IMG/VR virus record: IMGVR_UViG_3300006735_000018
Location: 28,963-92,962 of that record
Source of the DNA: a virus
Length of the DNA stretch: 64,000 bases
Direction: 5' to 3' (one strand)
Position 1 is the stretch's first letter; each line of letters begins with the position of its first letter. The position numbers and the translations under genes are program-made. Positions 45,862 to 53,633 of the stretch are shown here, one piece after another. Below the pieces are notes generated by a model. That model ran no database searches. It was not told the DNA's origin and saw nothing but the letters and a program-made list of their open reading frames with translations.

Positions 45862-45890
45862 TAAAAAAACCCTGACCGTCGTCAGGGTTT
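45862..45890 (-). terminator. Rho-independent terminator after the outer-membrane protein gene
   Basis: Nine-base stem AACCCTGAC/GTCAGGGTT with a 4-nt loop; on the minus strand a run of seven T follows. It lies about 105 nt past the stop, leaving room for a structured 3' region. Confidence 0.85.
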
Positions 45891-45892
45891 TC

Positions 45893-45982
45893 GCAACTCT
45901 TAGTAATTTAAAATCCGTAATTAGTTTCCATTTTTTGGTTGCGGGAAAAAACTTTCACTAATTTGCAACCGTTCTAAATTAC
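45893..45982 (-). ncRNA. Candidate pseudoknotted RNA / structured 3' untranslated region
   Basis: Three nested or crossing complementary pairs in 80 nt: GTAATTTA (45903-45910) with TAAATTAC (45975-45982); AATTAGT (45919-45925) with ACTAATT (45957-45963); GGTTGC (45937-45942) with GCAACC (45965-45970). The last two interleave, as in an H-type pseudoknot, inside the outer stem. A further GCAAC at 45893-45897 could compete for GGTTGC. It lies between the outer-membrane protein stop and its terminator, so minus-strand transcription is the likely sense, though two G-U extensions would favour the plus strand. A/T-rich pairs can arise by chance. Confidence 0.35.
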
Positions 45983-45996
45983 CTAACCTGTCTTTT

Positions 45997-46431
45997 TTAG
46001 AATCTATATGATAAACCAAGATTGAAAGTGCCCTCTCTTTCTCCGTTCTCATCTTCTTTTAATCCCATACTGTAATTTGGTTCAACGTATAAACCATTCC
46101 ACACATTGTATGAATAACCTAAACCTAGCGTTAAGTTGTCCATCATTTCTTCTGTTGGAGCTTGAACTGATACATACACGTTTGCGTTCCAGTTGTATCT
46201 CCCCCAAAGGTCGTAAGACTTGTCACCTAATGAATCTTCTCCAGCTGTTACTAAACCAACAGTCCAAGTATCGTTTAATTTATAACCAATACCCATGTTG
46301 TCAGTTAAGTTAGACATTTCGAATGATTCACCATCTTCTGGTGAACTGTAAGTTGTTACTACCATGAAATTCTGTGCTGATGCAAATAATGTTGAAAGTG
46401 CTACAGCGGATGTTAAAATCAATTTTTTCAT
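45997..46431 (-). CDS. Outer-membrane beta-barrel protein with signal peptide
   Basis: 144 residues. The signal peptide has a basic start (MKKLILTSAVALSTLFASA) and likely cleavage at ASA|QN, as typical in Bacteroidota. The mature part has alternating strands with aromatic girdles (MGIGYKLNDTWTVGLVTAG, YDLWGRYNWNANVYVSVQ, LTLGLGYSYNVWNGLYVEP) and ends LGLSYRF, the terminal-aromatic signal for barrel insertion. About eight short strands would fit. A phage-made barrel could alter the host surface, for example to block further adsorption; function is inferred. Confidence 0.75.
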   Translation of the reverse strand: MKKLILTSAVALSTLFASAQNFMVVTTYSSPEDGESFEMSNLTDNMGIGYKLNDTWTVGLVTAGEDSLGDKSYDLWGRYNWNANVYVSVQAPTEEMMDNLTLGLGYSYNVWNGLYVEPNYSMGLKEDENGEREGTFNLGLSYRF

Positions 46432-46482
46432 TTTTTCTATTTAACTTTTTTTTATATTCTTTTTTATATTATTTCTCTTTTT

Positions 46483-46507
46483 AAAGATGGTGCGAATAAC
46501 CATCTTT
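46483..46507 (-). promoter_or_regulatory. Intergenic hairpin between two membrane-protein genes
   Basis: Nine-base stem AAAGATGGT/ACCATCTTT with a 7-nt loop, just after the stop of the 74-residue protein. Downstream on the minus strand there are only three T and then A-rich sequence, so it looks like a processing or attenuation hairpin rather than a full terminator. Confidence 0.45.
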
Positions 46508-46512
46508 TAGTT

Positions 46513-46737
46513 TTACTTCTTAACGAAGAATGACGTTAAAAGTACTAACACGATTAAACCTACGAAACCTCCTTCACCAAGTGAAGTGATAAGAGCAGAA
46601 AGATTTGCTACTACATCCATTCCGAAAACTGAACCACCTGTTAAGACGTACCACAAGATTGATACTGGAACTACAGCCATTAAAACTGAACCTAGTCCTC
46701 CAAAAAATCCTGTAATCATTTTCATTACGTTATCCAT
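46513..46737 (-). CDS. Small two-helix membrane protein (holin-like candidate)
   Basis: 74 residues with two hydrophobic segments (about 8-31, VLMAVVPVSILWYVLTGG; about 54-71, GFVGLIVLVLLTSFF) and a basic end VKK. There is a Gly-rich N-terminus and no signal peptide. Size and layout fit a class II holin or a small inner-membrane modulator. It is upstream of the outer-membrane protein and has a host-type promoter. The gene is less A/T-biased than its flanks. No specific family recognised. Confidence 0.55.
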   Translation of the reverse strand: MDNVMKMITGFFGGLGSVLMAVVPVSILWYVLTGGSVFGMDVVANLSALITSLGEGGFVGLIVLVLLTSFFVKK

Positions 46738-46802
46738 AATTAATTTTTTTTAAAGTTTATGATTACACCAAATTACGGTGTATTCGTTATGATAAATACC
46801 AC

Positions 46803-46833
46803 TAAATTTAGTCAAAATAACCAAAATTTACAA
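46803..46833 (-). promoter_or_regulatory. Bacteroidota-type promoter for the small membrane and outer-membrane protein genes
   Basis: Minus strand: TTG (46833-46831), 20 nt, TAAATTTA (46810-46803). The leader to the ATG at 46737 is about 60 nt and includes an ACACC/GGTGT inverted repeat (46765-46781), a possible operator. Confidence 0.4.
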
Positions 46834-46996
46834 TTATCTTTGTAGTTAAAAACCCTAAAAATGAAAAAATCACCTATATTAAACACCATACACAACAAAA
46901 ATTTAGCCGCTATTTTTTTAAAAAAAATTGTAATAATTTTAAAATTTAACTAAAAATTAACCACTTTTTACTAATGGATATTACTAATTTCATGTA

Positions 46997-47003
46997 TATT
47001 TAT
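46997..47003 (+). promoter_or_regulatory. TATTTAT element, 15-19 nt class
   Basis: Lies 17 nt before the 269-residue cargo-like gene. The surrounding GTATATTTATAATAAAAA is identical to that before the two-helix protein at 62672. The remaining 283-nt gap is A/T-rich without a convincing gene. Confidence 0.5.
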
Positions 47004-47020
47004 AATAAAAAGTATAAGTT

Positions 47021-47830
47021 ATGAATAGAAGAAAAGATGTTAAACTCTTAGAAAACGTAATCCGTAAAATGGTTTCTGAATCAAAAGCGGGTGATATTAA
47101 ACAAGAAGTACAAGCAGCTTATGACGCTGTTAAGGCTGTAAAAAATAAACTTAAGGGTATGGGTAAAACCAACAAAGACTTAAAGGTAATGAAAGCCGCT
47201 GCAAGAAAAATGGTTGATGAGTTAGAGGATTTGGAGGATTTAGACATGGAAGAGGAAATGACTGAAATGGATGATGAGACTGTTAAAAGGAATGAACAAT
47301 CTGAAGGTTATGGTACTTTTAAAGGTTTAGGTATGAATGAGAATAAAGTTATAAAGTTGTCTGAAAACGATTTAAACGTTCTTTTAAAGAATGTTGTAGC
47401 TAAAAAAAAAGATAAGTTAAGGGAAAACTTATTAAGAGACGTTAAAAACACTTATAGTTTAATAAGAGACAGAATTGTTATAGAAGGGGTACAAAACCTA
47501 AGAATCCCTAATTACACCCAATTAATTAACGAACAATCAGAATGGAGTGGTGGTCGTAATCCTGGTGCTTCAGCCGCTGATGGTATAGAGAATATATTAG
47601 ATAACCTAAAGAAAGCGTGGAGTATGATTAAAGATTCCACAACTAGAAAACAAATATCCAATACTTTAACTAAATTAAATAATTTTGCAACCTATACAGC
47701 TGAATTAATAGGTTCAGGACAAAGTCAATCAGCCCCTAGAAGTTACGAGCAATTAGCTGACCCATTACCTTACCCTGAATTAGACGAACCTGAAGATTTA
47801 GAAGATATTGACGATGAAATTTCTATGTAG
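47021..47830 (+). CDS. Helical propeptide-tagged protein, possible head core/cargo
   Basis: 269 residues. Begins with a basic helix ending RKMVSE|SKAG, and repeats the long-form helix internally (NKVIKLSENDLNVLLKNVVA, about 108-127), with a further I-x-E|Q site (QLINEQSEW, about 168). Charged helices, an acidic patch (ELEDLEDLDMEEEM) and an acidic C-terminus (DEPEDLEDIDDEISM) give a scaffold-like composition. Multiple potential cleavage sites are typical of T4 core proteins. Not recognised as a specific family. Confidence 0.6.
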   Translation: MNRRKDVKLLENVIRKMVSESKAGDIKQEVQAAYDAVKAVKNKLKGMGKTNKDLKVMKAAARKMVDELEDLEDLDMEEEMTEMDDETVKRNEQSEGYGTFKGLGMNENKVIKLSENDLNVLLKNVVAKKKDKLRENLLRDVKNTYSLIRDRIVIEGVQNLRIPNYTQLINEQSEWSGGRNPGASAADGIENILDNLKKAWSMIKDSTTRKQISNTLTKLNNFATYTAELIGSGQSQSAPRSYEQLADPLPYPELDEPEDLEDIDDEISM

Positions 47831-47835
47831 AATAT

Positions 47836-47863
47836 AAAAAGAGTCCTCTAGGACTCTTTTTTA
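47836..47863. terminator. Bidirectional terminator between convergent genes
   Basis: AAAAAGAGTCCT/AGGACTCTTTTTT: a near-perfect palindrome with A-run and T-run on opposite sides, serving the plus-strand gene ending at 47830 and the minus-strand gene ending at 47861. Confidence 0.85.
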
Positions 47864-48094
47864 TTTAATTATCTTACCACCGTTACCTAAAATTAATACT
47901 ACAATAAGTGGACATAATAATGGTGATTTTAAAAAATGTGTAAAAATATAGAAATTATACCAACCATTAGACGGGTTTCCATTACGTTTTTTTTCAAAAT
48001 TTAAATAATTTTCCTGAAGTTGTTTTTTATTAAGTTCAACAAAAGGTACCATTACTATTAATGAAAAAAGAATATATCCTAGTATGTATGTCAT
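47861..48094 (-). CDS. Small membrane protein
   Basis: 77 residues: N-terminal hydrophobic helix (YILGYILFSLIVMVPFVEL), a basic, polar middle (NFEKKRNGNPSNGWYNFY) and a second hydrophobic helix (LKSPLLCPLIVVLILG). No signal-peptidase site is evident. It is a single gene with its own promoter and a terminator at its end. Possible envelope modulator or antiholin; function not recognised. Confidence 0.55.
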   Translation of the reverse strand: MTYILGYILFSLIVMVPFVELNKKQLQENYLNFEKKRNGNPSNGWYNFYIFTHFLKSPLLCPLIVVLILGNGGKIIK

Positions 48095-48123
48095 GTTATT
48101 AGTATTTTAAGGTTTTTACTATA

Positions 48124-48157
48124 CAAATATACGAAAAAAAAATATAATTAGTTACAA
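48124..48157 (-). promoter_or_regulatory. Bacteroidota-type promoter for the 77-residue membrane protein
   Basis: Minus strand: TTG (48157-48155), 23 nt, then TATATTTG (48131-48124), an exact -7 box with a slightly long spacer. The ATG at 48094 is 29 nt further on. Confidence 0.4.
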
Positions 48158-48167
48158 TATATCGCAC

Positions 48168-48194
48168 AAAAAAGAGCCATATAGACTCTTTTTT
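48168..48194 (-). terminator. Rho-independent terminator after the 110-residue Cys protein
   Basis: AAAAAAGAG/CTCTTTTTT stem with a 9-nt loop; the T-run is on the 3' arm on the minus strand. Confidence 0.6.
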
Positions 48195-48210
48195 AATTTT
48201 ACCGCACTAT

Positions 48211-48235
48211 AAAATCCCCAAGGTTTGAGGATTTT
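48211..48235 (-). terminator. Second hairpin in the tandem terminator region
   Basis: AAAATCC/GGATTTT stem with an 11-nt loop, upstream of the stronger hairpin at 48168-48194. Only four T follow, so it may act as a helper. Confidence 0.4.
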
Positions 48236-48258
48236 AAATTTTTATGATGTTTTTAAAA

Positions 48259-48591
48259 TTATCTTCTTCTAATCTTTCTCATTCTTTTGTAACCTTCTTT
48301 CATCATCTCTACACCCATATCCATGTCCATTTTACCTCCACCTGCAGGAGTCATATCACTTGACATAGGACCCGATGGTGCCATAACCTTGTCGTCTTGT
48401 ACTAATGGTTTACAACATGAACAGTCTGATGATTGGTCTTGAAAATCTATAGTACCATAACAACCTTCGTCGTCACCACACTCACACCACCATTCTACAT
48501 CCTTTTCTACCAATAAAGGTTTTTTTGATTCCTTAATAACTCTAGCAATGATTGATTGTAGATTTTTTTCAGTTAGTCTAATTTTTTTCAT
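48259..48591 (-). CDS. Propeptide-tagged small Cys-rich protein
   Basis: 110 residues. Begins with the clearest long-form helix: IRLTEKNLQSIIARVIKE|S. Residues about 33-62 have seven cysteines (WWCECGDDEGCYG, SSDCSCCKP), suggesting a small metal- or disulfide-stabilised unit. A Met/Gly/Asp-rich segment (PSGPMSSDMTPAGGGKMDMD) and a basic tail (RMRKIRRR) follow. It stands alone, with TATTTAT 18 nt upstream and tandem hairpins downstream. The basic tail could bind DNA; inference only. Confidence 0.6.
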   Translation of the reverse strand: MKKIRLTEKNLQSIIARVIKESKKPLLVEKDVEWWCECGDDEGCYGTIDFQDQSSDCSCCKPLVQDDKVMAPSGPMSSDMTPAGGGKMDMDMGVEMMKEGYKRMRKIRRR

Positions 48592-48609
48592 AATAATATA
48601 TTTTTATTA

Positions 48610-48616
48610 ATAAATA
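48610..48616 (-). promoter_or_regulatory. TATTTAT element, 15-19 nt class
   Basis: Lies 18 nt before the 110-residue Cys protein start. Confidence 0.45.
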
Positions 48617-48691
48617 TGTGACAGTTTATAAAAAAACTTAGTTGGTATTTTGGTTTGTAAATTTAATATAAAATTATATTAGTTTAGATGA

Positions 48692-48698
48692 TATTTAT
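48692..48698 (+). promoter_or_regulatory. TATTTAT element, 15-19 nt class
   Basis: Lies 18 nt before the 384-residue gene. The flank ATATTTATATATAAA is shared with the element at 58380. Confidence 0.5.
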
Positions 48699-48716
48699 AT
48701 ATAAAACGGTATTACT

Positions 48717-49871
48717 ATGGCACAAGCACTAATTTCAGCAGCAAAAAGAGAAAAGTTATTTAGACAATGTAAACATATGTTAGGTGCTCCTATACGTGGG
48801 GTGGAATTATTAGATGAAATGATGGATACTGCGTTAGAAATAGCTATTTTAGATTACGGAATGTACGTACAGGATTGGTTAATTGAAAATCAATGGCAAA
48901 ATCTAGCAAATCAAGATTTAGATAATATTTCTTTAACTAACGCTTTTATGACGAAAGGTTTTGATTTAGAAACACAATACACATACGCTTATTCTAAAAT
49001 AGTAGGTTTACAAGCTGGTGGTCCATGGGAATTAAAACAAGACTTTATAACATTAGTTAACAATCAACAAGTTTATGAAATTCCAGCTTATAGAGAAGTA
49101 AATGAACTTATGTGGTACCAAAGAGCTGAACTAAATGAATCTTTTATCGACCCATTTTTAGGTGGGTTCGGTGGTGGTGGATTTGGTGGGGGTGGAACCT
49201 TTGGGTATGCTCAAATGGGATTACAAGGTTCTTACTTTATGATGCCTGCATTTGATATCCTCTTAAGAATGCAAGATAGAAACTTAAAAAATAGACTTAT
49301 AGGTGGTGATTTAACATATAGAATAACCGCTGGACCTGGTGGTACTGGAGGAGACCCTCACGGTGCAAAAAGAAACGTACACCTAATGAATGTTCCTGGT
49401 GGTAAATTTGATTTTGGTAATGTAGGTCAGGAAAGAGTTTACTATTGGTATTACGACACTTCTACTAGTGGTTCTACAGGTAGTAGAGAGGAATGTTTAA
49501 TAAAAAATAGAGATATAGCTTTATTACCTAGTGATATTAGATTAGATGAAATACCTTATGAAGAGTTGAATTCACCAGCCCAGTCTTGGGTTAGACGATA
49601 TTTCTTTGCGAAATGTAAAGAAATGTTAGGTAGAGTTAGAGGTAAGTTTGGTGGAGCTTTAAAGACACCGGACGCTGATTTAACTTTAGAGTACGATAGT
49701 TTATTAAATGAATCTAAGGAAGAAATTGCTAAGTTAATTGAAGAATTGTCCGAAAGATTAGTTAGAATGAAGGATACAACTCAAAAAGAAGAACAAGCTA
49801 GTAACGCTGAAACACTTAATAGAAGTTTAAGTTATAGACCTATGAATCCAGGACCTATCTATATAATATAA
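48717..49871 (+). CDS. Possible neck/head-completion protein (gp13-like role)
   Basis: 384 residues. The N-terminal helices (LFRQCKHMLGAPIRGVELLD, MMDTALEIAILDYGMYVQD) resemble the opening of T4-like neck proteins: LGxP...(V/I)EL.D......I..A. Then come a Gly-rich loop (FLGGFGGGGFGGGGTFG, about 148-164), a mixed domain and a C-terminal helix (AKLIEELSERLVRM). It begins a plus-strand pair with the S74 fibre gene, 6 nt away. Assignment is by resemblance and is uncertain. Confidence 0.45.
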   Translation: MAQALISAAKREKLFRQCKHMLGAPIRGVELLDEMMDTALEIAILDYGMYVQDWLIENQWQNLANQDLDNISLTNAFMTKGFDLETQYTYAYSKIVGLQAGGPWELKQDFITLVNNQQVYEIPAYREVNELMWYQRAELNESFIDPFLGGFGGGGFGGGGTFGYAQMGLQGSYFMMPAFDILLRMQDRNLKNRLIGGDLTYRITAGPGGTGGDPHGAKRNVHLMNVPGGKFDFGNVGQERVYYWYYDTSTSGSTGSREECLIKNRDIALLPSDIRLDEIPYEELNSPAQSWVRRYFFAKCKEMLGRVRGKFGGALKTPDADLTLEYDSLLNESKEEIAKLIEELSERLVRMKDTTQKEEQASNAETLNRSLSYRPMNPGPIYII

Positions 49872-49877
49872 TATAAT

Positions 49878-50840
49878 ATGGGATTTTATACACAAGTAGA
49901 TTATTCGAGACAATTAAAACAGTCATCTGCAAATACAGCTGTATTTTCAGGTTCATCAACACATTATGGCGATGTACGGGCGGCAAACCCAACTAGCTAT
50001 TCCTACAATAGGGGTTACACTCTAGATAACTATTCAGGTAGTTCTGGTTTTAGTTTTGTGGTACAAACATCTAACACATTAAGTGGTATGACTGATTATA
50101 GTGATGGTAGAACTTCTACTTATGGTGTTTCTATAACAGCTTATTCTGGACTTTCTAGTGGTAATACTGTCTTATCTATAGCTCAGGTACCTCTATTACC
50201 GGTTAATCCTGGAGCGACATCATTAACTTTAACAGCTAGTTGTTTACAAATAGCTACAGGTAATTTAATTTCTTCATCTTCTACAGATTTAGGTATTGAT
50301 ACTTTAGGTAATGTGGTAATTGATACGTCTTCTAGAAGATTTAAAGAAAATATAGAAGATATAGATTTTAAAAATTTAGATAAGTTATTAGAACTAAACC
50401 CTAGAAAATTTAAATGGAAATCAAATAAAAGTGATGATTGGGGTTACATAGCTGAAGAGGTGGAATCTTTAGGTTTAACTGATTTTGTAAATTATGAAGG
50501 TGGTGTACCTCACTCTGTAAAATATAAGAAACTTACAATTTTATTAATAGCTTATTTAAAAAAACACGGTTTAGGTAATAGTAAAACTGTTACTTGTGAC
50601 TGTCCTAAAGAAGAGTTTGTTGTTTTAACTAAAGACACAACATATCTTCTTGATAGTACAAAAGCAAAAAAATACATAATAAAATCTTTAGCTAATTGTA
50701 GTGTAGAACCTGATATGGGTTTAATAGACAATGAGTGGGATTCTTTGGATATGTTACCTGAAAGTTGTGTAGAATTTAGATTTTACGAACCTCTGTCCTC
50801 TTGGATGATTGTTTCTTCAGACGGTATTAAGGAGTCCTAA
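49878..50840 (+). CDS. Fibre/spike protein with S74 endosialidase-type chaperone
   Basis: 320 residues. The N-terminal 145 are Ser/Thr/Gly/Tyr-rich beta structure. The S74 intramolecular chaperone begins at TSSRRFKENIEDIDF (about 150) and continues WGYIAEEVESLGL and HSVKYKKLTILLIAYLKK to about 232; it trimerises and normally self-cleaves at the Ser before the RxKENI text. About 85 further residues follow (YLLDSTKAKKYIIKSLANC and others), which is unusual because the chaperone is generally terminal. It overlaps the convergent DNA polymerase gene by 24 nt. Confidence 0.78.
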   Translation: MGFYTQVDYSRQLKQSSANTAVFSGSSTHYGDVRAANPTSYSYNRGYTLDNYSGSSGFSFVVQTSNTLSGMTDYSDGRTSTYGVSITAYSGLSSGNTVLSIAQVPLLPVNPGATSLTLTASCLQIATGNLISSSSTDLGIDTLGNVVIDTSSRRFKENIEDIDFKNLDKLLELNPRKFKWKSNKSDDWGYIAEEVESLGLTDFVNYEGGVPHSVKYKKLTILLIAYLKKHGLGNSKTVTCDCPKEEFVVLTKDTTYLLDSTKAKKYIIKSLANCSVEPDMGLIDNEWDSLDMLPESCVEFRFYEPLSSWMIVSSDGIKES

Positions 50841-53546
50841 TTCCTCCATAAAATAATTTTCACTAGTATTTATTTTTTTCCAGTACATCTTTTCTTCTCT
50901 AGATAGTTCTAATATTTCATCTAAAGAGTCTTGGTCACCTTTTTTCCTACCTATACCATTTATTAAATTACATTGAGTTTTGGTGTAGTATTCTCTATCT
51001 TCTGGATTTTTCTTCAATAAACTATCTCTGACTTCTGGTTTAAAACAAACCAATAACGGTTCTACTCTTTTATTAAAACCAGAAATATATCTAGGTACAT
51101 TATATTCACCCATAGCACCGCTTTCTAAATCATTTTCAGATATTAGATAAGAATTTAAAATAATTTCTTCAGTGCCATCTTTTTTCTTTTTTCTTTGTAC
51201 ATCACCATGAGACATTACTTTACCATTGTTAACATAATATATAGTGTCACCCAAAGAAACGGTAATATTTTCTTTAATTATTAACTCCATATGTGCTTGT
51301 CTAGACATTAAATTACCAGCTTTTGTTCTTTGTGTACACCTTTTTTTATAAGCTTCTACTTTTTGTTTAACTCTAGCCTTATTAGCTATTTTAGCTAAAG
51401 GTATTTCTTTATTATATATTTTTGTTAAATATTCATAATAATACTCAACAAATTGACCACCTTTACCCTCTAGTAATAATCTTAAACCAACATCAATAAA
51501 TTCTTCTAAATAACCTTGTAATTTTTTAGATTTAATTGAGTTACCTGTGAGTTTAACTGTACCGTTAGGCATTAATAAAGCGTAGTTTTTTCTAGCTACA
51601 TTAATACAAGAAGGCCATTGACCGTCAGTATCTAACCCCATTTCACCCCTCATAAATAAATCATTATATTCAGCAACATCAGCTTCACTACCATTATATT
51701 CTTTATCTTTTTTTACTAATTCATTTTTACCTAAACCAATATATTTTCTATCATCAACATCTTCAGGACAAGAAAAGTTAACCCCATCTGTATCCATAAC
51801 TAAAGGGTCATAACCTCTACTCATAAAAAATCTAACCATTTGTCTTAAATATTGTCTAGCCGTACATGTTACCTTTTCACCCATATCCATATCACCCCAA
51901 GGAAAAACCTGTGGTGCTGATAGTGACCCAAACATTGAGTTAATGAATATTTTAATGGGTAGTTGTTTTCTACCGAACGATTCTGATTTTTTCTTATCTG
52001 TAGAATAATATTTAGATGCTAAATTTTTATATCTAATCCTAGTATCTCTAAAGTATTTTAACATGCCTTTCATAGCGTTTGTAACATCACACTCTGGAAA
52101 AACATCGTGGACTAGTTGTATTGATGGGTATAGTGAACTAAAATCTAATTTAAGGACATTTGTTGAATATCCAGTTTTGACAAGTCTAGATAGACCACCA
52201 ACAAATGGTCTTTTACTATTTTTAGCTGGTACAGCTAAACCTCTATGGTATGACCAAGCCAACATTAACATTTTCCAAAGAGTAGCTGTACCCATTGTAG
52301 AAACTCTTTCGTATGATGTAGGTACCATACTAGCTAATAAAAAAGAAGCTTGATTAAACTGACCGTCAACTTCTTGTGTTTCCCATAAATCGTCAATTAA
52401 GTACATTTCTACAATTTTTTCACCATTAACTTTTTTATAAACTTTTGGGTGTCTTTTGTCTAGTTTTTTTAATCCTGGTTCGTCTATAGATTTATATTTA
52501 CCATTTTCAATATTTAAATAGAACTCTTTATTTTCAGAATATGTCGATGCGATTTTATCACCCGGCACATAAACTCGGTTAGGTTTTTCAGACTTACTAA
52601 ATTGTGTTATATATTTTAACCCCCAACTTTTAATTTCAGAGTTGATTGTTTGAGCTCTTCTAACAGAGTGGGCTATATCTAAAGAATTGTAACCCCATAT
52701 TTTTAGTTGTTTATAATCTTCTATTTCCGCACCTAGTTTTAAAACACCATCTTTCATTTTATAATCCTCATTAGGGTTTAAAGTTTTAAACTCTTTTGTA
52801 TTCATACCTAGAATTTCAGCTCTTTTAAATAACCAAGGCCAGTCAAAATTAGATGAGTTATACCCACCAATTATACTGGGTTTTATTTCATCTATAATAT
52901 CAAAAAATTGATATATGGCTTCAATTTCTGATTCTGGTGTATCTTTTACTTCTATAACTTTTTCATAACCCCTATTATCTTTTATACCTATCATAAAAAT
53001 TCTTCCGTCTTCTGGGTCTAAAGCTGTTGTTTCTAAGTCAAAAACTAATCTATGGACATCATCATATTCGTCAAAACCTTTAAATAATCTTTTTCTTTTT
53101 TGTATTAAGTATTGTTCTATAGGTGGTAATATTTGAATACTACTTCTATTATCTTCACCCCAAGGATTTAAACCACCTTGTTTAAAAAAACTAACTAATT
53201 CTCTATATGACTTTGTTGTTTTAATTAAGTAAGTTAACCCATTTTCTAATCTTACATTTTCAGCTGTTTCTAATCTTTCAACAATAATACCGTATTTGGT
53301 CATCGCTGCTTTTTGTTTGTGTTTGTTGTTTTGGTAAAAGTTTTTTTTGCTTAGGTTACCTACCCAACAAAATGGGGTAAATGTGTCTGTTTCTATAATT
53401 TTACCTTTTACTGGACATTGTTTGATTTTATAAATCTTACCTGTCCTATAACCATATTCTAAAGCTACTATGTGTTTTTCTGGGTCTGAACCATGAAGGA
53501 ATTCATGGATTTCTTCTAATGTTGCGTTTTTTAAATTTTCTGTCAT
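50817..53546 (-). CDS. DNA polymerase, family B (gp43-like)
   Basis: 909 residues (T4 gp43 898). 3'-5' exonuclease: Exo I VFDLETTALDPEDG near 167 (D-x-E) and Exo II IGGYNSSNFDWPWL. Polymerase: motif A LKLDFSSLYPSIQL near 472, motif B KIFINSMFGSLSAP near 540, motif C PLVMDTDGVNFSC near 585. The phage replicative enzyme. It lies away from the other replication genes, in the fibre region, with its own leader containing a perfect inverted repeat. The 3' end overlaps the convergent fibre gene. Confidence 0.92.
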   Translation of the reverse strand: MTENLKNATLEEIHEFLHGSDPEKHIVALEYGYRTGKIYKIKQCPVKGKIIETDTFTPFCWVGNLSKKNFYQNNKHKQKAAMTKYGIIVERLETAENVRLENGLTYLIKTTKSYRELVSFFKQGGLNPWGEDNRSSIQILPPIEQYLIQKRKRLFKGFDEYDDVHRLVFDLETTALDPEDGRIFMIGIKDNRGYEKVIEVKDTPESEIEAIYQFFDIIDEIKPSIIGGYNSSNFDWPWLFKRAEILGMNTKEFKTLNPNEDYKMKDGVLKLGAEIEDYKQLKIWGYNSLDIAHSVRRAQTINSEIKSWGLKYITQFSKSEKPNRVYVPGDKIASTYSENKEFYLNIENGKYKSIDEPGLKKLDKRHPKVYKKVNGEKIVEMYLIDDLWETQEVDGQFNQASFLLASMVPTSYERVSTMGTATLWKMLMLAWSYHRGLAVPAKNSKRPFVGGLSRLVKTGYSTNVLKLDFSSLYPSIQLVHDVFPECDVTNAMKGMLKYFRDTRIRYKNLASKYYSTDKKKSESFGRKQLPIKIFINSMFGSLSAPQVFPWGDMDMGEKVTCTARQYLRQMVRFFMSRGYDPLVMDTDGVNFSCPEDVDDRKYIGLGKNELVKKDKEYNGSEADVAEYNDLFMRGEMGLDTDGQWPSCINVARKNYALLMPNGTVKLTGNSIKSKKLQGYLEEFIDVGLRLLLEGKGGQFVEYYYEYLTKIYNKEIPLAKIANKARVKQKVEAYKKRCTQRTKAGNLMSRQAHMELIIKENITVSLGDTIYYVNNGKVMSHGDVQRKKKKDGTEEIILNSYLISENDLESGAMGEYNVPRYISGFNKRVEPLLVCFKPEVRDSLLKKNPEDREYYTKTQCNLINGIGRKKGDQDSLDEILELSREEKMYWKKINTSENYFMEELGLLNTV

Positions 53547-53566
53547 TATCGTTTGTATTATTATCT

Positions 53567-53608
53567 TCGTGATTATTCACGAGTTTTACTTAACATTCGA
53601 TAAAAATA
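53567..53608 (-). promoter_or_regulatory. DNA polymerase leader: inverted repeat and weak promoter
   Basis: TCGTGA-TTAT-TCACGA at 53567-53582 is a perfect 6-base inverted repeat, 20 nt before the ATG. On the minus strand a TATTTTTA box at 53608-53601 lies just upstream, so the repeat would be in the transcript leader, the place where T4 gp43 binds its own mRNA hairpin. A role as autoregulatory operator is inferred. Confidence 0.4.
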
Positions 53609-53633
53609 TAATAAAGTTTTTTTGAGATATCAA

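Noticed and set aside
46861-46953. 30-codon plus-strand frame (starting MKKSPILNTIHNK) behind a TATCTTTG box at 46835-46842
   Set aside because: Low-complexity Ile/Lys/Leu composition expected from A/T-rich DNA, and no -33 box at the right distance. It may simply be part of the leader region of the gene at 47021.
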